DNA of 64,000 nt from UBA1794 sp031552405 (GCA_031552405.1 JAVBMN010000012.1:1-64000), one strand, 5' to 3'. Shown: positions 8,964 to 19,364, numbered from the stretch's first letter. A program made the numbers and translations. The notes: generated by a model not told the origin, from the letters alone.

Positions 8964-9872
8964 ATGGAGAATACGATTGCAGATGGTTTTAGAGGCGAAC
9001 GGGCCATTGTGATACCTTATAATATAAGGACTTATCAAGCCGGGAATCCCATTACAAAGCAGTTATACCTTAGCCACATTGGCTATTATCCCGAGGCCAG
9101 GCATCATTATCGTACTCGTGAGGAGGGAGCCAATGAATACATCTTCATTTATTGCGAAAAGGGAAAGGGGTGGATAGAATACCAGGAAGAACGCATCCTG
9201 CTGCAAGAGGACTGCTTCTTTATCATCCCCATCAAGGAGAAACATGCATATGGAGCCGACAGCAGGGACCCATGGAGTATTTACTGGTTGCACTTTAACG
9301 GTGAGAATGCCAGAATGTTTGAGTCCATTATGGGAAAGCTGATCCATCTGAAGCATTCGGATCAAAGCCGTCAGCAGGACCGAATACAGTTATTCAATGA
9401 GATGTACCGGAATCTGGAGATGGGGTACAATCCTGAAAATCTGGAGTATATCAGTTTCTGCTTGTCGTACTTCTTTGCTTCCATGAAGTATGTGCCTCAA
9501 TACCGTGAGATCAAAAAGATGAAAGAGGATGATGCCATACAGAAAAGCATCCTCTTTATGAAGGAGCACCTTGAGAGTAAGACTTCCCTGGAAGACATTG
9601 CAAGTGCGGTAGGATACTCGTGCTCGCACCTGAACGCCTTGTTTGCCCGACGGGTATCCTACTCTCCCATTGAATATTACAATCAGCTCAGGATACAACG
9701 TGCATGCAGCTATTTGCAATTCTCAAAACTCAAGATCAAAGAAATCGCCTTTCGCCTGCAGTATTACGATCCTTTCCATTTTTCCAATGCATTCCACAAA
9801 GAAATGGAGATTACGCCGAAAGAGTATAGAAAGAGGTATCAGGATAAACTGCTTGAAACGATCGGAGAATAG
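8964..9872 (+). CDS. AraC-family transcriptional regulator
   Basis: The 302-aa protein has an N-terminal cupin-like sensing domain (about 20-165; YIFIYCEKGKGWIEYQ, DCFFIIPIKEKHAYG, WSIYWLHFNG), typical of AraC sugar-binding regulators. A C-terminal double helix-turn-helix follows (about 195-295; LEDIASAVGYSCSHLNALF, FRLQYYDPFHFSNAFHKE, ITPKEYRKRY). It is divergent from the MFS/DUF5107 operon and likely controls it in response to a sugar. The ATG is placed just after a Bacteroides-type promoter. Family is certain; ligand and target are inferred from position. Confidence 0.9.
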   Translation: MENTIADGFRGERAIVIPYNIRTYQAGNPITKQLYLSHIGYYPEARHHYRTREEGANEYIFIYCEKGKGWIEYQEERILLQEDCFFIIPIKEKHAYGADSRDPWSIYWLHFNGENARMFESIMGKLIHLKHSDQSRQQDRIQLFNEMYRNLEMGYNPENLEYISFCLSYFFASMKYVPQYREIKKMKEDDAIQKSILFMKEHLESKTSLEDIASAVGYSCSHLNALFARRVSYSPIEYYNQLRIQRACSYLQFSKLKIKEIAFRLQYYDPFHFSNAFHKEMEITPKEYRKRYQDKLLETIGE

Positions 9873-9915
9873 AAAAGGGAAATTACAAGTTGCCGAGGCT
9901 GGCCTGCATCAATCC

Positions 9916-9956
9916 AAACGCAGGCCTGGACTCCAAACATAACAGGCCTGCGTTTT
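9916..9956 (+). terminator. Intrinsic terminator of the AraC gene
   Basis: AAACGCAGGCCTG (9916-9928) pairs with CAGGCCTGCGTTT (9943-9955), a perfect 13-bp stem followed by TTTG. The AGGCCTG core recurs at 9964 and, in another hairpin, at 41089-41122. Confidence 0.7.
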
Positions 9957-10305
9957 GAAAACACAGGCCTGTCTTTCTCTGTCTACAGGCTTGCGTTTGA
10001 AAGGGCTGCGCGATGGTGGGGATGCAAGACATCCCCGTTTGGGAGCGTCGGGATGCCTAACATCCCGCCGAACAACAGTCTAACTTTTGGGTGCATTGCA
10101 GCAACCCTCCACGTTCCACGAATCTCCTGAAACAACTTGTAACAAAGGGTTTCAGAGGTGGAACGTTGTTTCTTGAACGTTCCACTCGGCACATTTTGTG
10201 GAACGTGGAGGGTTGGTGAAAAATTGGTGCCCACCAGTCAAATAATTGGTGCCCACCAATTAGCAAACTCGTGCGCTCCGGTTATTGGGTTGGTGCGCAC
10301 GAGTT
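9957..10305. repeat. Non-coding hairpin-rich repeat region A
   Basis: No gene lies here. CCCTCCACGTTCCAC (10105-10119) pairs with GTGGAACGTGGAGGG (10198-10212). Nested inside, GTGGAACGTT (10158-10167) pairs with AACGTTCCAC (10176-10185). Then AATTGGTGCCCACCA occurs twice (about 10222 and 10244). Finally AACTCGTGCGC (10266-10276) pairs with GCGCACGAGTT (10295-10305). The inner hairpin and its flank recur in opposite orientation at 41246-41273. The last hairpin overlaps the 3' end of the HTCS gene and may terminate it. Confidence 0.75.
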
Positions 10306-13300
10306 TTTCTGGTATTCAGTCGGGGTCATTCCAAATGCCGTTTTAAAACAAGTGGCAAAGTAACGCTGCGTAATGAAACCAACTGCATCAGCCACTTCAG
10401 ATATATTGACTGATTTATCCTTCAACATCTGGCAGGCGTGTTTCAAACGAATGTTCCGGATAAATTCATTGGGAGAAAGTCCCGTCATCGTTTTTATCTT
10501 TCGGTAAAGCGAAGAGTTTGATAAGTTCATTTCTCTTGCAAACAGATCGATATCGAAATTTGTATCATTCAGATATTTCTCAACGCCCCTTACCGCCCTG
10601 TCCAGGAAATCCGCATCAATCGACGGATAGTTCAGTGTGGAGATGTTGATCTCTGCATTAGATTTGAATTCTTCCTGCTTCTTGCGTCTGTTTGCCAGAA
10701 AGTTACTGATACGAGCTTTGAGCAATTTCATGTCAAACGGTTTGGAGATGTATCCGTCCGCCCCAGCATCGTAGCATTCTATTCTTCCTTCCACGCTGTT
10801 CTTGGCGGTCAATAGAAGGATAGGGATATGGCTTGTATTGAGGTCTCTTTTCAGTGTCCGGGATAGTTCCAGGCCGTCCATCTCAGGCATCATGACATCG
10901 CTTATGATAATATCTATGTCGTTGTGTTCTACACGTTCCAATGCCTGAAGGCCATTTTCGGCTGTAAAGACGTGATATTGTTTCTGCAGGATGTTCTTGA
11001 GTGTGGACAAGATTTCCTCATTATCCTCTACCAGTAGCAAGTTAATATCCTCTATGTGTAAGGCGGGATCAGGATTTCCGGTTTCTTCCAGTTCACTGTT
11101 CTTGGCCTCGTTGTGGGTAAGGATAGTCATCAGATAATCATCTAACTCATTCCTGTTATAAGCAGACTTATCTATCGGGAGCACGATTGTAAACGCAGAA
11201 CCTTCATTCAACCGACTTTCCACGGTGATTGTTCCGTGATGAAGCTCCACCAGATCCCGGGTCAGGGACAAGCCGATCCCGTTTGTCTGCCCGGCCTCTA
11301 TATTCTTATTATTATAGAAACGGGTGAAAATATCGTTTATATTTTCAGGAGCAATGCCTACTCCGGTATCACGAATGACAATGGATATACATTGCAGATG
11401 GTTCTGAGTCAACGCCTGCAGGCTGGTTGCTATAGTCCCGTTTTCAGGTGTGTACTTGAGCGCATTGGATAACAGGTGGTATATAATCTTTTCCACCTTA
11501 TCTGCATCAAAGTAGGCGGGGACAGTCTCCAGTGCCGATTCGAACGAGAAATGAATCTTTTTTTTGTGAAAGAGGGGACTGAAATTATTCAGGCAGATGT
11601 CCTTTACAAAGGTTGAAATATCACCACGAGTTACTCTCAGCTTCATATTTCCGCTTTCCATTTTTCGGAAATCAAGTACCTGTTGCAACAAACGTTTCAG
11701 GCGATTGACACTTGCCCGTATCGTTTCAAGTTGCGGAATCTTGTTAGAAACTACCGTCTCAATGTCATCTATCAGACAGGAGATAATGGTGAGCGGAGTG
11801 AGCAGGTCGTGGGAAATATTGGTGAAGTATCTTAGTTTCGTCTGAGTAAGATCTTCTGATTTATCTTTCTCAATTTGAGCGATTTGCAGTTCTTGTTTAA
11901 GCCGAATTCTGTTACGCACGATACGGAGTATCAGGTAGGCAATGCACAATGCTATACATACATAAAGTGTATATGCCCACCAAGTTTCATAGAAAGCCGG
12001 CTGTTTGTAAATCACAAAAGTGGTGATCTGATCGCTCCAAATCCGATTCACATTAGTTGCTTTCACGTGAAATTTATGAATCCCTTTCTTTAGTGTGTTG
12101 TACACGGCAAACTGGCGGTGGGTATACACCCAGTCGTCATCCACACCCTCCATCTTATAGGCATAGATGATTTTTTCCGGATACGTATAATTAAGTGATG
12201 TAAAATAAATCTCAATATTCTTATCGTCAGGTAGTAAAGTCAGTTTTTGGGAAACAGCTTTCAACCTAAAGTTCTCCGAACCGTGTAACAAAGATTGTCC
12301 GCTGATCTTCACATCCGAAATGAGTACCTTGGGATTCTCCTCTTTCTGCATTGCGAGATCGAGTAAGGAAAATTTGCAAATTCCACGGTTCCCACCGAAA
12401 TACAATGCATTTTCCAGCTTATCGTAAAAATAAGAACCCGCATTAAAAGAGTTGACAACCAAACCGTCAGTTTCCGAATAATCGCGGGTAGCCCCGGTGG
12501 TCCTGTTGTATTCTATGATTCGTTTATTGGTGGATATCCAGATGTTGCTTTGAGTATCGGCCACAATATCCAGGATCGCTTCTCCAAATCGGTTGGTAGC
12601 AGAGGTCTGCTCTTCAAAATTTCTTTTTACGGGGTCATATACCACAATAGTACCATTCTTGGTCCCTAACCAAATGTGTCCATCGGCATCCGAAGCCATT
12701 GCAATGATGTTATTGTCCTTTAAGGTACTCCTGTCCTTATTATGACAGATAATTTTAGCATCCTGGAGATTGGAATTGGGTTTGAAAGTCAGGGAGTATA
12801 TGTCTTTCTTGGTACTCATCCAAATAGATCCATCAGGAGCTTCTGCAATGGTGGTAATGTCTTCTACTCTTTCTGAGAACAGAATGACATCCTCCTGATA
12901 ATGAGGTTTGACAAATACATTTTGACTACCTATTATCCAAATGTTACTTTTACTATCTTTAAAGATCCTTCTTGTACTGTTAGGAGCAGGATGTATTTTT
13001 CTTAAATTGATCACCTGATGCAAAGAGAGTGTCTCTTCTTTACGCTCTACTATTGCAATCAACGAATGATATGCGTTTCCCAGCCACATCTTTCCCTCTA
13101 CATTTTCCATACAGGAGATATTGGAAAACAGTTGTGAATGCGATTGCAGTTCTTTCGTGTCAAGAAATGTATGCAATTGGTGGGTATGCATATCGTAGGT
13201 GCATAATCCCAGCCAGAGCTGATTTAGCCAAAGAACAGGATCGGCCCCTTTGTATAGCGCTGTGACATAGGGAGTCAGCTCTTCTCGTTTTGCTAATTCC

Positions 13301-14319
13301 TTCAATGCGATGTTATGAATGTTCGGCTTATCAAAGTTAATGGAGAATGCCCCCTCATCGTAGGTGCCTACCCATAGGTTTCCTTTTGAATCTTTTATAA
13401 GATCTTTGTAATTCTTGTTCGACTTCTCAAATAAGTAGGAGATATCCGCCTGCCTGACAGAATGATCCGCCTGGGGTTGTATTGCATAAATACCCGAGGT
13501 GGACATCAACCATAAATATCCGGATACATTGTCCTGAACGATAGAAAAGAAAAACGGATCTTGTGTATTATTCCTCTTATAAATGGGGCAGTGTGCATAC
13601 ATGGAGCCCGAATCTTTTTCCGGAGAAAACCGATACAACCCATTTCCCCATGTACCAATCCAATACTGATTGTCTTTATCCTGATATAGGTAGAACGGAC
13701 TATTTTCTGTCCCGATACGCGGGTAATGAATAATGCTTCCATCCTTTTTATAACAATGAAGCCCGTTATTCCATTGTAGTATCCATATATTTCCGAAGTG
13801 GTCTTCGTATAAACAGCTGGCACTACTTTTTCGGGAAAAGCTGCCGGTCATCAGCTCTATCGTCTTTTTAGAGGGATGGTACCGGAACACCTCACTATCT
13901 GCTCCGATCCAAATACTACTGTCTGATGCACATAGAATGGAATATACTCTTTGGTCTTTGATCGGATCTATAGAAAAACGCGTGATTTCATACGTTTCCC
14001 TGTTCAGTAAGTTAATACCTCCTCTTGTACCGATCCATATCGTATTGTGATAATCTTCTGCCAGACTGGTTATCTCGTTATCGGCCAGAAGTTGAGGATT
14101 GCCCGGATTGGAACGAAAGACCGACAGGCTGTACCCATCATATTTGCACAAGCCATCCATGGTACCCAACCAGAGGAATCCATCTTTATCCTGCATCATC
14201 CGGTTTACTGTATTGGAGGGCAGTTGATAGATTACAGGGAGAGGATTTACCGTAAACTGTTTGGCATATAGATGGAATATGCCGGTCAGGAAAAGTAGGA
14301 AAGAGAAGAAGAATCTCAT
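10282..14319 (-). CDS. Hybrid two-component system (HTCS) regulator
   Basis: A single polypeptide of 1345 aa. In order: signal peptide; two seven-bladed periplasmic propellers built of Reg_prop repeats (IWIGTRGGINLL, LWVGTYDEG), to about 700; a Y_Y_Y domain (about 705-775); one TM helix near 779-802; HisKA with His about 837 (ISHDLLTPLT); HATPase (SNALKYTPENG, DTGVGIAPENI, NGIGLSLTRDL); a receiver domain with Asp about 1141 (ISDVMMPEMDG) and Lys in SKPF; and an AraC-type HTH (about 1235-1340). It is divergent from the PL11 lyase and probably senses a pectin oligosaccharide and activates this locus. Its final codons (NSCAPTQ) lie within a repeat hairpin. Confidence 0.95.
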   Translation of the reverse strand: MRFFFSFLLFLTGIFHLYAKQFTVNPLPVIYQLPSNTVNRMMQDKDGFLWLGTMDGLCKYDGYSLSVFRSNPGNPQLLADNEITSLAEDYHNTIWIGTRGGINLLNRETYEITRFSIDPIKDQRVYSILCASDSSIWIGADSEVFRYHPSKKTIELMTGSFSRKSSASCLYEDHFGNIWILQWNNGLHCYKKDGSIIHYPRIGTENSPFYLYQDKDNQYWIGTWGNGLYRFSPEKDSGSMYAHCPIYKRNNTQDPFFFSIVQDNVSGYLWLMSTSGIYAIQPQADHSVRQADISYLFEKSNKNYKDLIKDSKGNLWVGTYDEGAFSINFDKPNIHNIALKELAKREELTPYVTALYKGADPVLWLNQLWLGLCTYDMHTHQLHTFLDTKELQSHSQLFSNISCMENVEGKMWLGNAYHSLIAIVERKEETLSLHQVINLRKIHPAPNSTRRIFKDSKSNIWIIGSQNVFVKPHYQEDVILFSERVEDITTIAEAPDGSIWMSTKKDIYSLTFKPNSNLQDAKIICHNKDRSTLKDNNIIAMASDADGHIWLGTKNGTIVVYDPVKRNFEEQTSATNRFGEAILDIVADTQSNIWISTNKRIIEYNRTTGATRDYSETDGLVVNSFNAGSYFYDKLENALYFGGNRGICKFSLLDLAMQKEENPKVLISDVKISGQSLLHGSENFRLKAVSQKLTLLPDDKNIEIYFTSLNYTYPEKIIYAYKMEGVDDDWVYTHRQFAVYNTLKKGIHKFHVKATNVNRIWSDQITTFVIYKQPAFYETWWAYTLYVCIALCIAYLILRIVRNRIRLKQELQIAQIEKDKSEDLTQTKLRYFTNISHDLLTPLTIISCLIDDIETVVSNKIPQLETIRASVNRLKRLLQQVLDFRKMESGNMKLRVTRGDISTFVKDICLNNFSPLFHKKKIHFSFESALETVPAYFDADKVEKIIYHLLSNALKYTPENGTIATSLQALTQNHLQCISIVIRDTGVGIAPENINDIFTRFYNNKNIEAGQTNGIGLSLTRDLVELHHGTITVESRLNEGSAFTIVLPIDKSAYNRNELDDYLMTILTHNEAKNSELEETGNPDPALHIEDINLLLVEDNEEILSTLKNILQKQYHVFTAENGLQALERVEHNDIDIIISDVMMPEMDGLELSRTLKRDLNTSHIPILLLTAKNSVEGRIECYDAGADGYISKPFDMKLLKARISNFLANRRKKQEEFKSNAEINISTLNYPSIDADFLDRAVRGVEKYLNDTNFDIDLFAREMNLSNSSLYRKIKTMTGLSPNEFIRNIRLKHACQMLKDKSVNISEVADAVGFITQRYFATCFKTAFGMTPTEYQKNSCAPTQ

Positions 14320-14460
14320 AGGTCAGTCAGATTTCAATTATAGGAAGGTTTCAATCACTCGGCTAAGGTAATTAAAAAGATAACACAAAACAAAATGCAG
14401 GTAAATCACTAGCAGCAAGCTTTTCCACTAATAACAACCTTGTTTTTAACCCTTTACGCA

Positions 14461-14592
14461 GTTTCCATATTTCAGTCAGATTGTTCTGGTTATTGATTGT
14501 GACGAATTATTGGAAAGCATTGATTTAAAAACGAACAGAAAAAACGCCTCAAAGCTTCAAATTTGCAGTGCGAATTTTTCATTTCCAGAAGA
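14461..14592 (+). promoter_or_regulatory. Conserved upstream element, copy 1 (before the PL11 gene)
   Basis: About 130 nt here match the reverse strand of 26975-27104 at roughly three of four positions. Shared runs include ATTATTGGAAAGC and CTTCAAATTTGCAGTGCGAAT. Each copy sits upstream of a gene for a large secreted protein. It may be a regulator (HTCS) binding region or a leader RNA. The rest of 14320-14652 holds no gene. Confidence 0.55.
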
Positions 14593-14652
14593 ACTCAAAA
14601 GGCATTATGCCCATTAAACAAATCCTAACTTCAATTTTAGAATAAAACAACC

Positions 14653-17600
14653 ATGAAAAAGAAAATTACTTTTCAGATAATCGGATGTTTCTTCATCCTT
14701 TTATTCTTATCGGGTAATCTATTCGCTCAACGCCCTATGGAGAGGCTGGGGCGGGGATTGATAGCCCGCAAAGTATCAAACGGAGTGTATGTCAATTGGC
14801 GTATTACTTCTGATGAATGGTACAACACTTCTTATAAGTTGTACCGGAACGGAACACTTATTCACGAAACCGGAACTGACGGAGCATCTAATTATCTGGA
14901 TGCTTCAGGCAGTACCGGAGCTGCGTACACAGTCACTGCCGTAAAGAATGGAGTTGAATCAATCCCTTCCGCTCAAGTTATCCCCACTTTGACGGCTGAT
15001 TATTTTGATATCCCCATGCGGCAGCTTCCGGCAGGAAAGACCGGATATACCTTGAATGACGCCACAGCAGCCGATTTGGATGGCGATGGCGAATATGAGA
15101 TCATCGTAAAACGTATCAATAAAGACTGGAGTATAGAAAACACCAATTACAGCTACTTTGAAGCGTATAAATTAGATGGTACTTTCTTGTGGTCCATTGA
15201 TGTAGGCCCTAATATTATGGATGATGTGGAAATTAATATCGCTGCTTTCGATTTGGATGGAGACGGTAAAGCAGAGGTGTTTATGCGTACGTCAGAGGGT
15301 ACTATCTTTGGAGATGGTACCAAGATTGGCGATATCAACAAGGATGGACGCACCAACTACCGTGCCGGCTGGTCACAATACATTTTCGAAGGCCCTGAGT
15401 TTCTCTCCCTCATTGATGGAGAAACGGGCAAGGAAATAGACCGTGTTGATTTTATTCCCCGTACTTTCAACGGAAGATCCTTCGAGGACATCTGGGGGGC
15501 AGCTGATGGTGGCCACCGTTGCAGCAAATACTTCTTCGGTGCTCCCTACTTGGATGGAGAAAAGCCCAGTTTATTTATCGGCCGCGGTATTTACACACGT
15601 ACTGTCATGCGTACTTACGATGTGGTAAATAAGAAGCTGGCATTCCGTTGGGAATTCAATACGGACGATCCGGGTAATGGGAGCTATGCCTATAAAGGCA
15701 ACCACAATTATACGATTGCCGATGTGGATGGAGACGGTCGTGATGAAATCGTGTGGGGACAAATGTGTGTAGATGACAACGGAAAAGGGTTGTATGCTAC
15801 GAATCACGGTCATGGTGATGCCATGCATGTGGGTGACTTGGATCCCTATCGTAAAGGTATTGAAGTGTTTAGCTGCCTGGAAGGCGCTCCGGAATATGGT
15901 GTCTTGTTCCGGGATGGAAAGTCCGGTGAAACGCTTCTTCATTATATTCGCGGCAAGGATTGCGGACGATGTTGTGCTGCGAATATTACCGATTCTTACA
16001 AGGGGGCCGAACTCTGGGGTGGTGGTATAGGCTACTCAACTGGAAACCAAGCCATCGTAAATCATTTTGGGACCGCTGAAAATTATGTTATTTATTGGGA
16101 TGGTGACTTATTAAGAGAAATGTGTGATCACAGTAATTTTACTGAAGCCCGTGGCACCGGGGATGGGAATATCTACAAATTCTATGGGTATGGAGATGTA
16201 AGGCCATTGCTCCAAGCCGATGCTCTTTCCTGCAACTATACCAAAGGAACACCTTGCCTGCAAGCCGACTTGTTTGGCGACTGGCGTGAAGAAGTGATCT
16301 GGAGGAGACCGGATGATGCTGCTTTACGTGTGTACATAACTCCGTATGAAACCACTCAACGTATTTATACCTTGATGCATGATCACCAATACCGTCAGGC
16401 CATCTGTTGGCAGATGTGTGGATACAACCAACCTCCCCATCTCAGCTATTATCTGGGTAGCGAATTTCCTACCCCCATACCGGCAAAGTCAACCAATGGT
16501 AAATTGGTTTGGAAAGGAACAAGCGGGGATTGGAGCACTTCTGCCGCTAACTTCATGGATGGAGATGACGTGGAAGGACTTGTAAAGGCAACCGCATCTC
16601 CTGTGAGTTTTGCCAATGGAAAGAGTGTCTTGTTCGATACCAGGGGAGTTACTAAGAGTGTAAATATCTCAGCAAACATAGAACCGGAGCTCCTGATGGT
16701 TTCAGGAACTGTGGATTATGAGTTTGGCGGAACGGGCTCCCTAAGCGGAAGTATGCGCCTGGATAAATTAGGTGAAGGTACTATGAAACTGTCAGGAACC
16801 CATCCTTACAGCGGAACAACAGATATCTGGGAAGGATACATGGAAGCAAATGCAATCCTGACAAACTCGCAGGTTATGATACGCCGCCATGCCGAGTTTG
16901 GTGGAAAGGGAACCTATCACAAGGGCGTTCTGACTGAATACAATGCAAGCATTTATATAGGCGGAAAAGGTAGTGCAGGTACAACAACCATCAAAGAGAA
17001 GATTGATTTGGTGGAAGGAGCAAGACTGGTCTTTGATTTATCCGGTGATCTGAATTCTGGTAACGACTTCATGCAATTGAATGGAACACTGAATATTGCT
17101 AATAAGTCGGTTGTTTGTATTGAGAAAATGACCAATCTGGCAGTAGGTACCTATGTTCTAGCTACTATTAATGAGCTGACTGGTGATTTGTCAAAAGTCA
17201 AAATAGAAGGTGTGACCGGGATACCTGTAAAATTGGAGTATGATGACAGCAGCAAGGAATTACGCTTAATTGTCAGAGAAGTTCGTGCTGCAAGCGATAT
17301 CAACTGGACCGGAGACGTAGATGGAACCTGGGACTTAGCTACTACATTCAACTGGGAAAATGCCGGGAATGAAGATTTTTATGTAACGGGTGACCGTATC
17401 TACTTTGACAAAGCCTCCATTAAGGCACAATCACGCACGCTTACGCTGTCTGAAGATTTGATGCCCGGGTATGTAGAATTCAACAGTACTCAGGATTATA
17501 GTCTTAATGATGGATCCTATGCCCTGACTGGTACAATGGAACTGCTAAAGAAGAATACAGGTAAATTGACCCTCAATAACAAAAACTCCTATACCGGAAA

Positions 17601-19326
17601 AACAGTTATAGAAGGAGGTACATTGGTGTTGAAATACTTACCTACAGCCGCATACAATGGCGGCATCGGAGCAAATACGACCGACCCTTCTTTGCTTGAG
17701 CTGAAGAACGGAGGAGCACTCCAGGTATCGGTAGGCGGCCAAATCACTTCCAGAGGCCTTACCCTCTCAGGTGAAACCGGAGGTATCTTTAATCTGACGG
17801 AAAGTGTAATCTGGGACGGAGAGATCAAAGGAACAAAACTGGTCAAGAACGGAACAGGTGCATTGCTTATTGGAAACAAGAATTCCAATCTGACTGAGAC
17901 AGTACTTAATGCGGGAACCCTGAAACTGAACTCCGTAGATGCAATCAATGGCATCGGCTCAAAAATCACCCTAAATGGCGGAACACTTGAAACGATCAAT
18001 GCAAACGGCGCGTATCTGTACAGTGGGCATACAATTGATGTACCTGCCGGAAAGACAGCTACAGTCATTGCCGCAGCCCGTTGTGAATACAACGGAACAT
18101 TAACCGGAAGCGGAACCCTGAACTGGGTATGTGACTTTATCCGTGCTTATATTAACGGTAACTGGAGTGGATTTACAGGTACTATTAATGTAACGGCCAA
18201 CAGTGCCAACCCAAGCTATGGAGACGATTTTAGCCTTAATAACTCCGGATTGCCGGGTGCAACCGTGAATCTGGGTAACGGTGTTGTGATGTATCATAAA
18301 ACCGGAGGTACCATTAAATTAGGATTGTTATCCGGAGTAATAGGTTCTACTTTTACAGGTAGTAACCTGGAAGTAGGTTCCAGCAACAAGAATGGCGCAT
18401 TTGCCGGAGCCATAACCGGTAGCGGAACCATTAAGAAAGTGGGAACAGGAACATGGGCATTAAGCGGAAGCAATACTTATACCGGAAACACTACTGTAAG
18501 CGAAGGTAATTTGATTGTCAATGGAGGCTTAGGCGGCACTGCAATAACGATTGCTGATGGTGCCGGGATGACACTGAACAATTCCAAAGTGGGCGGAACG
18601 GTTACTGTCCAGAAAGGCGGAACCCTGTCATTATCCGGCGGAACTCTAAGCAGAACCCTCACTAGTTCAGGTACATTGACCGGAACCGGGACGGTTACAG
18701 GTAATGCCACTCTGGGAGCCAATTCACTGGTTGCTCCGGGCGGCTCATCTACGGGTACTCTGAACTTCTCAGGAAAAGTCACAATAAGTGATGCTACCGC
18801 AACATTGGATATGCAGATCATTGGAGGAGATACCAAATGTGATAAGATAGATGTGGTCAATGAACTTACTTGTAACGGAAAGTTGAATGTGACCTGTCTG
18901 CGTGGCACATTAGCGAAAGGGAATTCCTATACCCTCTTTACTGCCAGTGAAATCATCGGTGCATTTACCGAAATCAATCTGCCTAAACTTGAAAGCGGGT
19001 TGTATTGGGATACCAGTAAGCTATATTCAGAAGGAACAATTGAAGTAACAGATGTACCAACAGGTATCAATACTCCTGTGATCAATACCGGGTTACTAGC
19101 AAATCCGACTACGGGAATTTTTGAAGTAGCAGTAGAACCTTCAAATGGGAACTTTAGCATTGTTGTAGTTGATTCGCAAGGAGAAGTGATTTATCAAGCA
19201 GTTAAGTCTACCGAAAACAGGATTTTAACAATTGATATTGTGAGTCAACCTGCAGGAGTTTATTTGCTAACAATATTGTCCAGTGATAAATTATTGTCGA
19301 ATACGTTGAAACTGATTAAGCAATAG
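14653..19326 (+). CDS. PL11 rhamnogalacturonan lyase fused to autotransporter-type beta-strand repeats
   Basis: The 1557-aa protein has a signal peptide ending NLFAQ. Residues about 25-610 form a complete PL11 lyase of the YesW/YesX type: MERLGRGLIARKV, ATAADLDGDGEYEIIVKR, DVDGDGRDEIVWGQMCVD, NHGHGDAMHVGDLDP, LFGDWREEVIWRRPDD. The DxDGDG loops are the usual calcium sites. PL11 enzymes cleave the rhamnogalacturonan I backbone and are normally about 600 aa. Here residues about 620-1440 add autotransporter-associated beta-strand repeats (LSGTHPYSGTTDIWEG, LNNKNSYTGKTVIEGGTL, LSGSNTYTGNTTVSEGNL). A Por-like tail closes the protein (about 1480-1557). No autotransporter barrel is present. Followed by a LamG gene. 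Confidence 0.93.
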   Translation: MKKKITFQIIGCFFILLFLSGNLFAQRPMERLGRGLIARKVSNGVYVNWRITSDEWYNTSYKLYRNGTLIHETGTDGASNYLDASGSTGAAYTVTAVKNGVESIPSAQVIPTLTADYFDIPMRQLPAGKTGYTLNDATAADLDGDGEYEIIVKRINKDWSIENTNYSYFEAYKLDGTFLWSIDVGPNIMDDVEINIAAFDLDGDGKAEVFMRTSEGTIFGDGTKIGDINKDGRTNYRAGWSQYIFEGPEFLSLIDGETGKEIDRVDFIPRTFNGRSFEDIWGAADGGHRCSKYFFGAPYLDGEKPSLFIGRGIYTRTVMRTYDVVNKKLAFRWEFNTDDPGNGSYAYKGNHNYTIADVDGDGRDEIVWGQMCVDDNGKGLYATNHGHGDAMHVGDLDPYRKGIEVFSCLEGAPEYGVLFRDGKSGETLLHYIRGKDCGRCCAANITDSYKGAELWGGGIGYSTGNQAIVNHFGTAENYVIYWDGDLLREMCDHSNFTEARGTGDGNIYKFYGYGDVRPLLQADALSCNYTKGTPCLQADLFGDWREEVIWRRPDDAALRVYITPYETTQRIYTLMHDHQYRQAICWQMCGYNQPPHLSYYLGSEFPTPIPAKSTNGKLVWKGTSGDWSTSAANFMDGDDVEGLVKATASPVSFANGKSVLFDTRGVTKSVNISANIEPELLMVSGTVDYEFGGTGSLSGSMRLDKLGEGTMKLSGTHPYSGTTDIWEGYMEANAILTNSQVMIRRHAEFGGKGTYHKGVLTEYNASIYIGGKGSAGTTTIKEKIDLVEGARLVFDLSGDLNSGNDFMQLNGTLNIANKSVVCIEKMTNLAVGTYVLATINELTGDLSKVKIEGVTGIPVKLEYDDSSKELRLIVREVRAASDINWTGDVDGTWDLATTFNWENAGNEDFYVTGDRIYFDKASIKAQSRTLTLSEDLMPGYVEFNSTQDYSLNDGSYALTGTMELLKKNTGKLTLNNKNSYTGKTVIEGGTLVLKYLPTAAYNGGIGANTTDPSLLELKNGGALQVSVGGQITSRGLTLSGETGGIFNLTESVIWDGEIKGTKLVKNGTGALLIGNKNSNLTETVLNAGTLKLNSVDAINGIGSKITLNGGTLETINANGAYLYSGHTIDVPAGKTATVIAAARCEYNGTLTGSGTLNWVCDFIRAYINGNWSGFTGTINVTANSANPSYGDDFSLNNSGLPGATVNLGNGVVMYHKTGGTIKLGLLSGVIGSTFTGSNLEVGSSNKNGAFAGAITGSGTIKKVGTGTWALSGSNTYTGNTTVSEGNLIVNGGLGGTAITIADGAGMTLNNSKVGGTVTVQKGGTLSLSGGTLSRTLTSSGTLTGTGTVTGNATLGANSLVAPGGSSTGTLNFSGKVTISDATATLDMQIIGGDTKCDKIDVVNELTCNGKLNVTCLRGTLAKGNSYTLFTASEIIGAFTEINLPKLESGLYWDTSKLYSEGTIEVTDVPTGINTPVINTGLLANPTTGIFEVAVEPSNGNFSIVVVDSQGEVIYQAVKSTENRILTIDIVSQPAGVYLLTILSSDKLLSNTLKLIKQ

Positions 19327-19364
19327 AAAATACGGTGTCATAGTTTAAAGACAAATTTATAAAG

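Noticed and set aside
9957..10305. Tandem GGTGCCCACC units considered as a CRISPR array
   Set aside because: Only two or three short self-complementary units with irregular spacing and no cas genes; intergenic hairpin repeats fit better.
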